Below are positions 23,041 through 35,318 of a stretch of 64,000 nucleotides of DNA, piece after piece. The notes under the pieces are model-generated. The model had not been told where the DNA came from and made no database searches. It saw nothing but the letters and a program-made list of their open reading frames with translations. Location: assembly GCA_030272155.1 (NCBI GenBank), contig CP126196.1:2356001-2420000 (forward strand). The letters are read 5' to 3'. The DNA is from Tetradesmus obliquus (taxonomy: Eukaryota; Chlorophyta; Chlorophyceae; Sphaeropleales; Scenedesmaceae). The translations under genes and the position numbers were made by a program. The stretch's first letter is position 1; each line of letters begins with the position of its first letter.

Positions 23041-23436
23041 TGACCACAACATGAACAGAGCTGCTGAGCTTGTTGTGATCAGCAGGTTGGTCATTGGCGT
23101 GTGTTGATGGGGCTGATCCAGTGGCAGTACATGTGGTTTTGAAGAAGCAGCAGATGTGTGGCAAGTGCTGCCTGTTGCGGTTGCTGAGGGTGGCTGGTGT
23201 GTATCGTGTTTTGGTTGTGGCGTTGCGGCGGCTGCAGCGTCACATGGTGGAGGGTCCTAGACACGGGCCCCTACTAGAGATGTTGAGTATTCGTAATGTT
23301 GCGTTGTACTACTGCACAGTGTGTTACCCGCATCTCTTCTATGGGCTGCGTGCTTGTTGCCGTTGGCAGGCATTGCCGCATGGCTGGGCACGGCTTGCTG
23401 GGAAGTTCTTTCTGAAAGCCAGAGGTTGACCTGCTC

Positions 23437-23441
23437 TGTAA
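23437..23441 (+). terminator. Candidate polyadenylation signal TGTAA (oxidoreductase)
   Basis: TGTAA about 530 bp past the stop, in T/G-rich sequence typical of plus-strand 3' regions here. The motif is short and the assignment tentative. Confidence 0.3.
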
Positions 23442-24001
23442 CACGTGTGGCACGCACAACTGCTTGGTCTATTTCAGCATAGCAGCTGTTAGGTGCCATG
23501 TTGGCGGCGCCATGTGCAGCCCTCTCCCTGCCAGATGGCATCCCTCAGGGCCTGCCAGATGGCAACTTGCCTTGAACGGTAGTCCCATGACTTGCACGGT
23601 CTGGGCTTCTCGTGATGGGTCAGTTGCGAAAGCTGATTTCATACTACAAACATGTTTAGGAAGCAGGTGGGACAAGCAACCGAAGACAGACAGGTTTGGG
23701 GGCCCAGGGTGCAAGCCTGTGACATGTCAGTTGTGCACAACAGCACAAGCATCCAGAAAATTTTATCCCGTGCTCATACAGCCATTCGGTTTCATTTGTT
23801 TGCTTACAGGTAGACGAGCAAACACGGAAGCTGGTTACTTGCCCTATCCGACTTGATCCCCTTGCTGCCCCCACCGAAACCCTGCTATAAATCGCGAAGC
23901 TGTGCTTGTGTACATCCGAAGCGGTTTGCAGCAGCGCATCACTTAAAGCAGCGCGAGCTGCGACAGGCAGCCAAACAGGGCAGGAGCAGCAGCAGGGAAG
24001 C
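23442..24001. promoter_or_regulatory. Upstream region of RBM22
   Basis: 560 bp between the oxidoreductase 3' end and the RBM22 start codon. It presumably holds the RBM22 promoter and 5' UTR. No clear promoter element or other gene is visible. Confidence 0.4.
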
Positions 24002-24755
24002 ATGGCGCATCGCATGCTCAATGACCCAGACGCGGACGGATGGGAAAGGTAAGCATAGCATACATGGATCAGGCAGGGCGGAGCCGGGGTGAGAGCAGTG
24101 GTTTGGCAGCAGGTGCTTGTCAGAGTTGCTGTCGCTGTTGCTGCTGTAGATGCGGCAACATCCCAACCTGGTGCATTCCCTGCCCCCCACTACTCATACA
24201 GCAAAGCACCAATGACTCTAACTGTGTTCATTTGGCTGTGGCATGCCAACACCTTTGGCCATGGCACTGTTGCCGTGCATGCTGGCTGCTGCACCACCAC
24301 GCATGTACTACATCACTGCTCATTCCCCGCACTGGTGTTGCTTGCAGGAGCGACTTCCCCATCGTGTGCGAGACATGCCTGGGCCCTAACCCATACGTGC
24401 GCATGCAGCGGGTAAGCAGCTAGCTTGCCCAGCGAGGCACACCCACATGCAGCCATGCACGCCAATCTCATCAGGCAGCGCTCCGCATCAGCAAGGGCAG
24501 GCAGCACAGCTGCATTTGGACCATGCAGCAGACTTGCAGGCAGTCAGGCCGCATGCAACCAGCCCAGCATGCACCATGCAGTGTGCATGCGGCCAGCACA
24601 TGGTAACAGCTGCAGCAATGGCGGCATGCAAGTGGTGTTTTTGCAGCAGCTTGAGCAACAGCGGATGGCATGCATCTGCAGCGCGCTGCTGTGTGCACAG
24701 TAAAAATGCTGCACGGCCTTGTTGCTGGCAAACAGCTGATGTCACACTTGCCATA

Positions 24756-24798
<43 letters not shown>

Positions 24799-27331
24799 AG
24801 ATTGAGTTTGGCGGCACGTGCCACATCTCTGGGCGGCCCTACACCGTGTTCCGCTGGCGCCCCGGCAACGACGCGCGCTACAAGAAGACGATCATCTGCC
24901 AGGAGGTGGCCAAGGCCAAGAACGTGTGCCAGGTGCGGTGCAGACCGACGTTTCTGCGTGCATCGTTGCTCCAGTTGGCTGCTTCAGTCTGCTCCGGTAT
25001 GCTACTATATGAGCCGAGCATGTTTGCCAGGGAAGTGGCCGAGGCCAAGCGTGTGTGCCAGATGCGGCATGTTTGAGGCTCCCCATGCAGCGGCAAGTGC
25101 TGCCTTGGTGATGTGTTGCTGAGCAGTCTTCATGCAACTACTCTGCCAGGTGGCCAAGGCGCTGAGGGCATGTGCTGCTGGGCATGTTGCTGTGCTGGCG
25201 CCGCAGGTGTGCCTGTTTGACCTGGCCTACGGCTTGCCGGTGGTGTGCTGCTTGTGCTGCTGCTTTGACCAAACCCATGCAACCGCCTTCGTCTCCTTAT
25301 GCTGCATCTTGTGCATCAGGTGTGCCTGTTTGACCTGGACTACGGCCTGCCAGTGCAAGTGCGCGACACAGCGCTGGGAATCGAGAAGGAAGAGATCCCA
25401 GAGTCGGATGTGGGCAAGGAGTTCCAGCTGCAGGAGCAGATCAGCAAGGGGCAGACTGAGAGCAGCTTTGGAGGAGGCGCAGGCGGCGGCGCAGCAAGCG
25501 ACATGCTGCTGCGGCTGCAGCGCACCGCGCCGTACTACAAGGTATGCTGTGGCTGGTTTGTTAAGGTTGTGGGCGCAGCACCAAAGCATCTGCAGCTGTT
25601 GTGGCAGTGGAGCTCAAGCGTGCAGTTGAACATCGATCATGAGCAGCAGCGTCTTGAGCTTTCCATGCCTGCGCTGTGCACTGCTCTGCCTGCCCCGCTT
25701 GCGTATCTCCTTCCTCTCACCTGCCCGCCCCTCTCCTTTTTGCCGCTCCGCAGCGCAACCAAGCGCGCATCTGCTCCTTCTTTGTCAAGGGCACCTGCAA
25801 CCGCGGCGCGGAGTGCCCCTACCGCCACGAGATGCCCGTGCAGAACGAGCTGAGCGAGCAGAACATCAAGGACCGCTACTACGGCATCAACGATCCCGTG
25901 GCCAACAAGATGATGCGCAGGGTGTCAGAGCAGCCCACGCTGGAGCCGCCAGAGGACAGGTGAGGTGCTGTTCCAGGCTTCACTGTTGTGTACTGCCTAA
26001 ATGGGTGTGTGTAGTTGCGTGTTATGTGCGTTTGTGTGTGTTGCAGCTGGAGTTTGTTATGGGGATCGGGCTGTGGCTGGCGTTTACATAGCCTGCCGCC
26101 AGAACATCAAGGACCGCTACTATGACATCAACGATCACGTGGCCGACACAATGATGCATAGGGTCTGAGACCACTGTCTTGAGACAAATGACTGAGAGGG
26201 TGGGCGATTCTGGGGATTTTTGGCTTAGCTTTTAGGGCTGGACTGGGCGTGTAAGCAGTGTAGGTCAGTGTGCAGATCAAGTTACTTTGCATGCATATGG
26301 TCCAATCATGTGCATACATCCACCCACACATGCACACGCTCGTGTTGCTGACATCAACTATTTTTTCGTCTACCCGCAGGAGCATCACCTCGCTGTATGT
26401 GGGCGGCGTAACACCCGAAATAACAGAGGAGGACCTGAAGGACGCCTTCTACACCTACGGCGAGATCGCGGGCGTGCGTAAGGTCGGCAGCCGCTTCTGC
26501 GCGTTTGTCACGTTTGCGGAGCGCTCTGCTGCAGAGGCTGCAGCAGAAGGGCTTGCAAACAAGCTCATCATCAAAGGGGTGCGGCTGCGGCTTATGTGGG
26601 GCCGGGCGCAGCAGGGCCGGCAGCAGCAGCAGCTAGAGCACGACCCAATGCAGCCAATTCCCTCGGGTGGCAGTGCTGGTGGTGCAGCAGCAGCAGCAGC
26701 AGCAGCAGCAGGTGGTGGTGGTGGCGGCGGCGCTGATTACTTTGGCCTGCAGCAGCAGCAGCAGCCGGCAGCAGCAGCAGCGATGAGCTACCCATCGATG
26801 GACCCGACTGCGATGGGTGCTCGCATCCCTGCAAAGCGCGCGGGTGACGCTGGCGCTGACGATGATGCCAGCAAGCGCCAGCGCGGCGGCGCAGCAGCAG
26901 CAGCAGCAGCAGGCACCGGGTACGGCGCGCCACTTCCAGGCTACGGCCTCATGCCTCAGGGGCCGCCCCCACCTCACATGGCTGCTGCAATGCACAGCAA
27001 TATGGGGATGGGCATGGGTCCCCCTCCAATGCAGATGCCTCCTATGCCGCAGATGCCTCCGCAGATGCAGATGCAGATGGGAGGGCCTCCTGGCTATGGC
27101 TTTCCTCCTCCACAGATGATGGGAATGCCGCAGATGCCAATGCAGATGCGGCCCCCACCCCCACACATGATGGGGCCGCTGATGGGTATGCTGCCGCCGG
27201 GAGGCGTGCGGCCGCCGTCTGCTGCTGCTGTGCCGCCGCCGCGGCCGCCAGCGCCGGCAGCGCAGCAGCAGCAGCAGCAGGCGGGCAGCCAGCAGCAGCA
27301 GCAGCAGCAGCAAATGCCGGCGACTGGATGA
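24002..27331 (+). CDS. RBM22: Pre-mRNA splicing factor RBM22/Slt11(Ecm2)
   Basis: A spliceosomal protein that contacts U6 and the pre-mRNA in the activated spliceosome. Exons: 24002-24048, 24348-24411, 24801-24932, 25320-25541, 25754-25959 and 26380-27331. They sum to 1623 nt (540 aa), all in phase. The N-terminal Cys-rich domain includes [32 protein letters not shown] and [15 protein letters not shown] (residues about 24-95). A CCCH finger follows (C-x7-C-x5-C-x3-[21 protein letters not shown]). [15 protein letters not shown] is a family signature. The RRM spans about residues 226-305 with LYVGGV and RFCAFVTF. The C-terminal third is low-complexity, rich in Gln, Ala, Pro, Met and Gly. Introns contain echoes of exons 3, 4 and 5. 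Confidence 0.96.
25026..25246 (+). repeat. Echoes of the RBM22 exon 3 end and exon 4 start
   Basis: About 25026-25072 repeats the exon 3 end coding [11 protein letters not shown] shorter piece (VAKA) lies at 25147-25165. About 25208-25246 repeats the exon 4 start coding [12 protein letters not shown], after a CAG acceptor. The copied exon 4 start is open but runs into intron sequence. Confidence 0.82.
26101..26167 (+). repeat. Echo of RBM22 exon 5
   Basis: This copies the exon segment coding [19 protein letters not shown] within intron 5, with a handful of substitutions, and then reaches a stop. Confidence 0.85.
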
Positions 27332-27386
27332 GGGCGGATGTGTTGCGCTGTTGAATTGAATTGCTGTTGGGGAAGAGTAGGCTGAG

Positions 27387-27590
27387 ATGGATCCTGCTTG
27401 TCAGGGCTGTGACGGGCAAATTAAAACGGCTCCTGGATCTGCGCTCACCGACAGCTGTGTGTTTTGCGGTGCACTGCTCCGTCTTGGAGATGCTGCTCGT
27501 GGCGCTTCAAGGCAAGTTGTGGTTGCGCCGGCGCCACAAGCAGTGTGTTGTGGACAGTGCGTTGAGTTTTGCTTGTACGCGGCCCTGTAA
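27387..27590 (+). CDS. Possible small zinc-ribbon protein or chance ORF
   Basis: A 67-codon open frame starts 55 bp after the RBM22 stop. It has C5-x2-C8-x15-C24-x2-C27 (CQGCDGQI ... DSCVFCGALL), spacing typical of a zinc ribbon, and a second Cys cluster near the end (CCGQC). It lies where the RBM22 3' UTR is expected and its stop overlaps a TGTAA motif (27586-27590). It could be a chance frame, a 3' UTR ORF or an exon of another gene. Confidence 0.25.
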   Translation: MDPACQGCDGQIKTAPGSALTDSCVFCGALLRLGDAARGASRQVVVAPAPQAVCCGQCVEFCLYAAL

Positions 27591-30500
27591 GTGGCCCTCG
27601 GGTCGAGCAAAGTGACTGATACGGTCTGTTACGTTGATGCTACGGTTGCCAGCGATAATTATGCGGCAAGTGTAGCACAAAACAAATTTTGTGGATTTCA
27701 GGGGTCGAATGACAAGGGGTCAAAAGTGCCAGGCTGGGTGGGGGGCCGCCGCCATGGCATGTTGCGGCATGGACGTGTGCAATCTGTAAGGGTCGTTGCT
27801 GCCAGCAGAAGTTCCCTTTCTATACAGCAGTTACACTTTCAAGCACTGCTGATCAAGGCATGGTGCTGCGTGGTGCACACTCTGTAGAGCTCGTTACCTA
27901 GGGAGCAATTGCATGCGTTGCCAACAGAGTAAGAGAGGCGGCATTGTAGTGCAGCACATATAACCACGACTTGTCATGGCCAATATGGGATATGCAGATG
28001 AGACCATAGCCAGCAATATGTATTTGTGTTCAATGGATTGCCACCTACGTCCAATGGCACTTTATACCCCGCCAATAGCTGTACAGAACTGCGTTGGTAC
28101 ATGTATCAACTGCCAGATACTGCACACGTGGCGTGCCCTTCACCCCAGCACAAGTTGCAGCAGCTGCTGGCGCCACAACCGATCCCGGCGCTTCATGCAT
28201 TGTATGCTTTGTGCGAGTGCAGCGACACTGCGGCGGTGACACCATCAGTATCTGCACGCATCACACAAGGGCGGCACGTCTTGCAAACCACACATGCCAC
28301 CAAATGGGAAGATTCTCGGCACAGTCGGCACAGTCGACTCAATAACAAAGGCTGCAACAGAGGCGCAGCCAGCAAGACCGCCAATAGCTCCTCTGCCACC
28401 CAAACCTGCACCCAGCATGCTGTCCGATAGACAGCCAGACAGTGCAGCAGCAACGACTCGTTGAAATGCATGCTGCTGCAGCTGCTGAGACAAAGCAGCG
28501 GCAGCAGCCGCAGCGCAAGGGAGCCTCGCTCACAGCTCAACAGGGGGGAAGAAGAGATGACAGTGCGACCTTGAAGAGAGCCTAAGGTCTGCTAGCAAAG
28601 CATACACTTGCCACAAAGTGCTGCCGCAGCTGCAGGTTGGGCTGCAGCAATGCAATGTGTTGGACAGGCATCAGTTGAGGGGAGGTGCGTTATAGAACTG
28701 CGCCTAGGCTGTGTCCACACCAACAGAAAGCCTGATTCAGGCTGCCAAACGAGGCACCAGCTGCTGCTCAGCTCACTGCGTCCCTTTGCAATGTGCATGC
28801 AGCGCATAGCCGCCACCACGGACACCCTGACACACGCGCACGATGCAGCCCTCCTCACAAGGCGTAAGCTGGCAGCACCACGTGACAGTCAGCAGCCGCC
28901 GGCGAAAAAAAGCCAATTGCACGCAGCGGCAACACCAACAGGCCCAGCAGCAAGGGTGTGCTAAGAAGCCTAGTGCTAAACACAGCCCGCAACATCCTGC
29001 TCAAGCATAGTTAAGCACACCAGGTGTGCTGCTGGCGCAGCAGGAGACACACAGGTTGCTGCACAAGACGCGGATTGTTCGGCATCTCGAGCAACACCAC
29101 AGACGTCTACAGCTAGCTCAGCATCCACTTCTCATCACAGCAAAGACAGCTATCAAAGTTCAGAGCATAGCGCTTTTAAAGGTTCAAGTGCGTAGGACAG
29201 ATGTCTATATGCATTTCCAGTGCGTAGCAGCACTGCAGAATGCCAAGCCGACAGCAGTCAGCAGCTCCCAGATCATTTGTTGGCCATTTCTAGCTCGCCG
29301 TGAGCAGCAGGAGCTAGCAGCTGCATGCATCGCCTGCAAGCCCAAGGCTTGGCGAATGTTGGGAGAAAAGTGCCACGATTGCCCAGAAAGAACACAAACA
29401 GAAGAGATCCTCAGCTCTGACCAGAAAAGAGAGAGCCTCATGATGTTGAAGTGCGAAACCAACAGATAAAACAGGGTGGCATTGCTGCGCTGCCAGCCGC
29501 ACACAGAGCTGCCCAGCACCCACACACCCACACTGGTTCAGCACAAAGCTGTGTAGTTGTGTGGGAACTGCAGCAGCTGGCAGCACGTAATGCCGCCTTG
29601 CTAAGCAGAGTGCTTTACTCAAGGCGCCCGCGGCTTCACATACCGTTCGGACAACACCCCGCACTGCATGGCATGTGTTGTTATGACAGCCACAGACCGC
29701 TTCCATGCCGCACACATGCATCAGAAGGCGCCACGAAATGCAATGGGACAGTAGTTGAACAGCACTCATCACAGCCCACGTGGCATGTTCCAGGAAACCA
29801 CACCGCCTGATGCAACCTATGCAGCACAAAGCATATCATGCGTTGGTCCTCAGAGTGCGTGACGCTACACACCAGGCCCTACAACAAAGCTGCGGCACAG
29901 AGAGCATCTGCATGAAGCCTCAACCCATGCACTCTGGCATTCAGCACAGCAGGAGGGCCAGGACTCGCCTTGCTACTTGACTAATCACGGCCACAGCAGT
30001 CACGCGCGGCACAGCACGACAACCAGCAAACCAGCAACAAACGCAACGCGAGGCAAGGGCACAGTGACTGGCACAACCCAGGCAGGCATCGCAAGCCACC
30101 AGATACATGTGTTCGGGCGGCAGGCCGACCCTGCCGTCCGGCCTCCGTGTTGCCTGTCTTCATGCCCGAATGCACCAGTAACATCAGCAGCACACGATCA
30201 GTTTGAATTTGCGGTTGCTCTGCAAACTCTGCTCAGCGTTGCCAAGCCAGCCTCGCCCATATGAATGCTGTGGCGGCCGCCGCAGCGCCGAGCACACTGC
30301 ACCCACAAGGAAGGAGCTGCATACATTCACAGCGTGCCATCAAACACGGCAGCTCGCAAACGTGTGATGCTGCCGGCAGCACGACAATGCAGAGCACATA
30401 TGTGGCAGAGCCAATCACGTGCAGTTAAAACAGAAGCACAGCCCCAGCTAGGATGGGTGACAGCACACTCAGCACGCCATGCCAGGAAAGCGTGCCAGCC

Positions 30501-31974
30501 TCCCGCATAGCTCACGAGTGCTGCAGTGGTATCCAGTCCTAGAGACCACGATGTGCCACACATTAACAGTGGCACACAATCGATCATACATGCCAATGCC
30601 AAAAGCACCGCATGCGGCACAGTCGCAGTCAAGTGATGCCGGTGCAATGTGCGTTGAGCACATGCTCGTCTCAGCAGCAGCGGAAGCACAAGCAGCAAGA
30701 CCCCATGCTTACGCTAGCTCCTCTGTGTTGGTGGGAGCAGTGTGCAAGGGCGCCAAATCGCAATGAAACAGCACAAAGCTTCCATAGACGCATGTGATAG
30801 CAAAGCACAGCAGGAGCGACGCCACAGCGGCAGTCACGTGCTGCACGATCACAGCCTGCCAAACAGATGCAACAACAGCAGTCAGCTGCACACAAGCCAT
30901 GCATGTCTCGCAATCAAGGGCTGCTGCCATAAGCACAGTACATTGACACAAACTGTACTGCCAAATCTGCGGCCTCCTTTGATCTAGAATAGCCTCATGC
31001 ACTTTGTGCAACATAGTACGAGCTACACCAAGAGAGAGTGTATACGACCTGACAGCGTTGACACCGTGCGTTGTGATAGCACCCACGCCCATATAGTACG
31101 GCTGAAGCACAGCTGATACAATGCTGCTGGCAAACTGCATGTGCATCCATGTTCATTACGCATTTACTCCACTCGTACTTAACACGTTACTCCATATAGT
31201 AATTGTGTTCCAAGCCCTTGCCAGGCTTACCGGTCTGCCACAATGATGCACATATCGCTACAGCACCAAGCACGTGCTCCACTGCGCAACCCAGATCTCC
31301 ACGACTGCCTCAAGGACGCCGGCAGTTGTGCGCACAGCACAGCACACCACAGCACAGATGTGCCCACGCAGTGCCGAGCCCTCGCAGCCGCACGCACATG
31401 GGCCACAGCCGCACCAGCAGCATGCGATGCATTGACTGCCGAACAGCCAACGTACCAGGCTTCTGCCGTTACTGTGCTGTGGGCTGGGCTACAGCGCCAG
31501 CACTGCACAACAAGCTCCAGGTGCTGCATCCCTCACACTCCATGCCTTGCAAGTCTCAGCCACAGCCACTTAAAACCTCCTCAGTTTCAACCCCAAGCAC
31601 CCAAGCACCCAATTGCACAAAGGCACGCCAGATGCATCACGCCAGATGTATCACGCCATATGTATATCCATGAAGAACTTATGCACACACACAGAATGAC
31701 TGCGTCGGCAAGGCAGCCCCACAAATCCTCAAGCCCACACATCAATACACACACGCACCCCACAGGGCGCAGCCAGTGACCCCAGCAACCCCACATGCAT
31801 CAGCCGACCAACCTAAACCAACCATGTCAACCCCACCCCAGCCTTGTAGCCGTGCGCAGCACACGCGCGGCTAGCCGCTGCAAGCAGCCACCTGGTGCCT
31901 CCTCGCTGCACCCGGTATGCAAACAACACACCTTCCAGCACACTGCCTCACACCAGCCCTGCCTCCAAGCATCA
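27591..31974 (-). other. Unassigned 4.4 kb, probably transcribed from the minus strand
   Basis: No family is recognisable. From about 27.9 kb the plus strand switches to C/A-rich, as in the minus-strand genes of this window. Several minus-strand stretches could be exons. Around 28290-28494 the frame reads SMLGAGLGGRGAIGGLAGCA. Around 31020-31135 it reads FASSIVSAVLQPYYMGVGA. The stretch 30709-30838 is hydrophobic and ends in a stop after NTEELA. I could not join them in phase. The region may hold one unrecognised membrane-protein gene, a long 3' UTR, or degraded sequence. Confidence 0.3.
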
Positions 31975-34900
31975 TCACACCACCTTCTGCTTGCCGCCGG
32001 CCCCACTCGTGAAGTTGGCCAAGAAGGCTTTGCGGCTGTACAGCTCCATGCTGTGCAGCAGCAGGCACGGCAGGCACAGCCCTCCGCCAAACAGCTGCAC
32101 GATCAGCAGCGGCGCGCTCTGCGCGTGACTGCGCAGCAGCAGCACCAGCAGGTGCAGCACCTGGCACGGCACGAATGTGGCCAGCCGCACCTGCATGCAG
32201 GCTATGCCCATCAGCTGCGCCAGCGCGACAAACGGCATACTCAGCGGCAGCGCGCCAGCCGCATCATCTGGCGCAGACAGCTGCATCGTCAGCAGCGCCA
32301 GCATGCTCGCCACGCGGCTACCAGCCAGCAGCTGCTCCCGCCACGCCGCATAGTTCCCGCTGCGCAACAGCAGCAGCAGCAGCACGCCAGGCAGCCCGCA
32401 GCCCATCATGGAGACCGCCGCCAGCAGCATGCGCGCGTGCGCACTCGCTGCCTCCTCGCCGCCTGCGAGCCCTGTGTGCTTCAGCCGCGCCCACAGGCAG
32501 CCACCAACCAGCAGCAGCAGCGCCTGGAAGAGCGCATCCACACACAGCTTGCCAGAGTTGCTCCACAGCAGGTATCGGCCCTCGAGCTCCGCATTTGGGA
32601 AGTGAAGCAGCGGCGGCCGCAGCAGCAGCGTGCTGCGGAAGACCCACAGCAGCGCAAGAGAGGCCAGCGGGACGTAGAAGTATGCGCCGGCGCTGTGCAG
32701 CTTGGCGCTGAGCCAGGCGGAGGAGCCGCCTCCGGTCCAGGCCTGCGCAGCAAAAAAGGAAAGCAAGCAGAATGCAGCAGAGTGAGTGGAGTGTGCGTGA
32801 TGTGCTGGCATTGACACAGCCGGCAGCTTAGCACTGCGGTAAGTAGGCAGCAGCGATGAGAATGCCCCACGTGCTAGAGGCGCATTGAGGGTGCTTCACA
32901 TCCTTCGGATTGCTTCATCAGCCAGCTCTACTGGACCAGCCAACATATGAAAAGAACAAACACGGCAACGCATCTTGGCATAACAGATCGTCCCAACACT
33001 GCGCAGCAGCACCAACGGCACCAACACCCACCTGCAGCGCCCACAGCGCAGGCAGCAGCGCCAGGCACAGCAGCAGCCCAGCCGCCATCGTCTGGAAGAA
33101 CCGCACCGCCTGCAGCCGCGTGGCAGCGCCACCAAACATCGCAGCCTCGCCTTTGCCCTGCAGGCCCATCGCCAAACTGTACAGCTCAGCGCCGCCGCTG
33201 CTGCGCTGCTGGCCATGCACCAGCCCAGTCAAGCCACGCGGCCGCTGCGGCACCCTGCTGCTGTGCACACTGCCAGGCTCCCAGCCGCTGCTGCCCTCAA
33301 CATCTTCCGCAAGGCACTTGCCAGCTGGCGCTTTGCCAGCAGGCAGCGCCGCAGTGCTCGCCGCGGCGGCACACGTGTTGGCTGCTGCCGCTGCTGCGGA
33401 GGCCTCGCCGCCCTCGAGCTCTGCCATCCGGGCGCGTGCAGCGAGCTTCTGCGTTGCAATCTCGGCGTCGTCCTCCATGACAAACGGCAGATGGCTTGCT
33501 GAGCCCTGCTGCTGCTGCTGCTCGCCAGCCAGAGCAGCCGTGCTGCCTGCCGCTGCTGCTGGCTGCTGGCTTGCCGAATCGAGCAGAGTGCCAGCTGGTG
33601 CGGCCGCTGCTGCCGCACAGCTGCTGTCCCAGCTCACGCGCGCGGCGTGTGCGGTGCTTGCTGCCACAGAGGCTGTGGCAGCGTCATGCACAGCAGCCAG
33701 TGCAGCGGCGGCTGCAGCTGCGGCAGCAATAGCTGCGGGCGCCAGCGGTGCTGCTGCTGCGTCCTCATCCTCATCGTCCAGCATGTGCTGCTCAGGGAAC
33801 CGCACAAAGCTGCCGCTGCTGCTGCTGGTGCGCGCGTGCAGCTGATGGTTTGCTGGCACTGACAGCACTGCTGCATCGCAGCCAGAGGTTTGATCGTCCA
33901 GCTCTTCCCGCATGTCAATGTAACGCTGCAGGTCGTGCTGCAGATACTGCTCCAGCCGACACTCGCCCTGCAGCAGCAGCAGCAGCAGCAGCCCAGAAGC
34001 AGCCGCAGCAGAAGAAGCACATTGTTGGTGCGAGTTGTGCAAAAGTGCAGTTTTGGTCGCACTTGCACAGCAACAAAACCGCTGATATACATGCAGGCGC
34101 GCAGTTGTACAGCCCACGGCACCAGGAAAGAACACATAACCAAACCACGGCGTAATGTTGCCGTTGCGACAGCCTGACTGCGCTAATCTCACAGCCGCGA
34201 TAGGTCGATGTTGCTCTGCGCCGCCCCGACAACCTGCTGCCCTTATCCTGCTGTACTTGCAGACCTGTCCTGCTGCGTATCTTTCATGTGCACACCAACA
34301 GCTGCGCCTCACCTGCAGGGGGTGCCGCCGAGGGATGCGCTTTGTGCTGCTGCGCAGCAGCTGTGTCGCCTTGAACTCATGCGCTGTTGCCGGGCATGCT
34401 GCACGCATCTGACACGGACTGTCATCCAGCATTGAGATCTCTCCCTGCACGAGCAGCACCAGCACAGCAGCACAGCTTCCTTACTACATGCTGCATGGTG
34501 TGTGCAAAAGCTAGCCCCGAATGAATCAGGCTGCATACTGCCTGTCTGCTGTCTTATACCTAACACACCACGCTATCGAACAATTACCAGCTGCTGTGGA
34601 TTTTCCAGCCAACTCTACATGGAAACAGCAGCCGAGTCCAAAATTGCTGGACTGTCTTCAAGTTGCTGCTGTGCACAGGCATTGCACTGCTGCTGAAGAC
34701 TGTGCCGCCACTCGTTTCCACTTTGTGCTTCTGTTGCTGCCTTTCGTGCCAATCATAAGTGTGCTGTTCATAAGTAAGATCAGTTTGATATGATTGTTAT
34801 GTCTGCTTGGTGCTGCTGCTCAGGTGGTGCTGCTGAATCTGTATCACAACAGTAGCACTGCTCACCCTGCTGTGTGTGAACGCCTGCCAGAAGCTCGTGT

Positions 34901-35318
34901 TCATGTCCCCAATGAACAGCGAGTGCAGCCGCTGCTGGGTAGCATGCTCATCGTTGCTGCTGGTCCACTTTGGCGCCTGGGTCTCCAGATAGTAGTCCAC
35001 AGCTCCTGTGTGCTGTAGTATGCTGCCTTCCAGCTCTGCCTCAAAGGAGGCGTAGCTAGTGCTGATGGAACACGCGCGCTGCGGGGCAAGCACGCATCGA
35101 CCAGAACTCAGAGCCCAATCAGAACATAGATCACAGCAAGCCCAGGGACGGAGGCTGGCGACACAAGGTGCGCAGGCTACGCAAAGGGGCGAACCATCAG
35201 GACGCCTGCCAGCCCGGACGGTGCAAGCCAGCTCTCGTAACAGCTGCCTCAACACCATCAGCATCACCATATGGCTGCCCTTGCATGGGGCAGTCTGCAA
35301 TGTGCAACTCACCCCCAT
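31975..35318 (-). CDS. Unknown multi-pass membrane protein
   Basis: Minus-strand coding exons are 35318-35313 (ATG GGG), 35078-34866, 34444-34313, 33967-33032 and 32742-31975. They sum to 2055 nt (684 aa), in phase. The N-terminal region (about 1-130) is soluble and charged (FEAELEGSILQHTGAVDYYL, SLFIGDMNTSFWQAF). A long Ala/Ser/Gln-rich acidic section follows (HMLDDEDEDAAAA). From about residue 400 there are six or seven hydrophobic helices (FFQTMAAGLLLCLALLPALW; FYVPLASLALLWVF; ALFQALLLLVGGCLW; MGCGLPGVLLLLLL; others). The end is SGAGGKQKVV. The first exon is only six coding bases, chosen because an in-frame stop lies upstream and the phase fits, so the start is uncertain. MGRAC could be an acylation site. 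I do not recognise the family. Confidence 0.68.

Noticed and set aside
28290-28494. Tim17/OEP16-like Gly-rich stretch on the minus strand
   Set aside because: The GLGGRGAIGGLAG pattern is suggestive but short, with no flanking exons that can be joined; kept only as part of the unassigned region.
32175-32711. Plus-strand 178-codon Ala/Pro/Arg-rich frame opposite the membrane protein
   Set aside because: It is the antisense shadow of GC-rich coding sequence; the minus-strand frame has hydrophobic helices and phase-consistent exons.
32910-33845. Plus-strand 311-codon frame opposite the membrane-protein gene
   Set aside because: Antisense of the Ala/Ser-rich section; the minus frame continues in phase into clear membrane helices.
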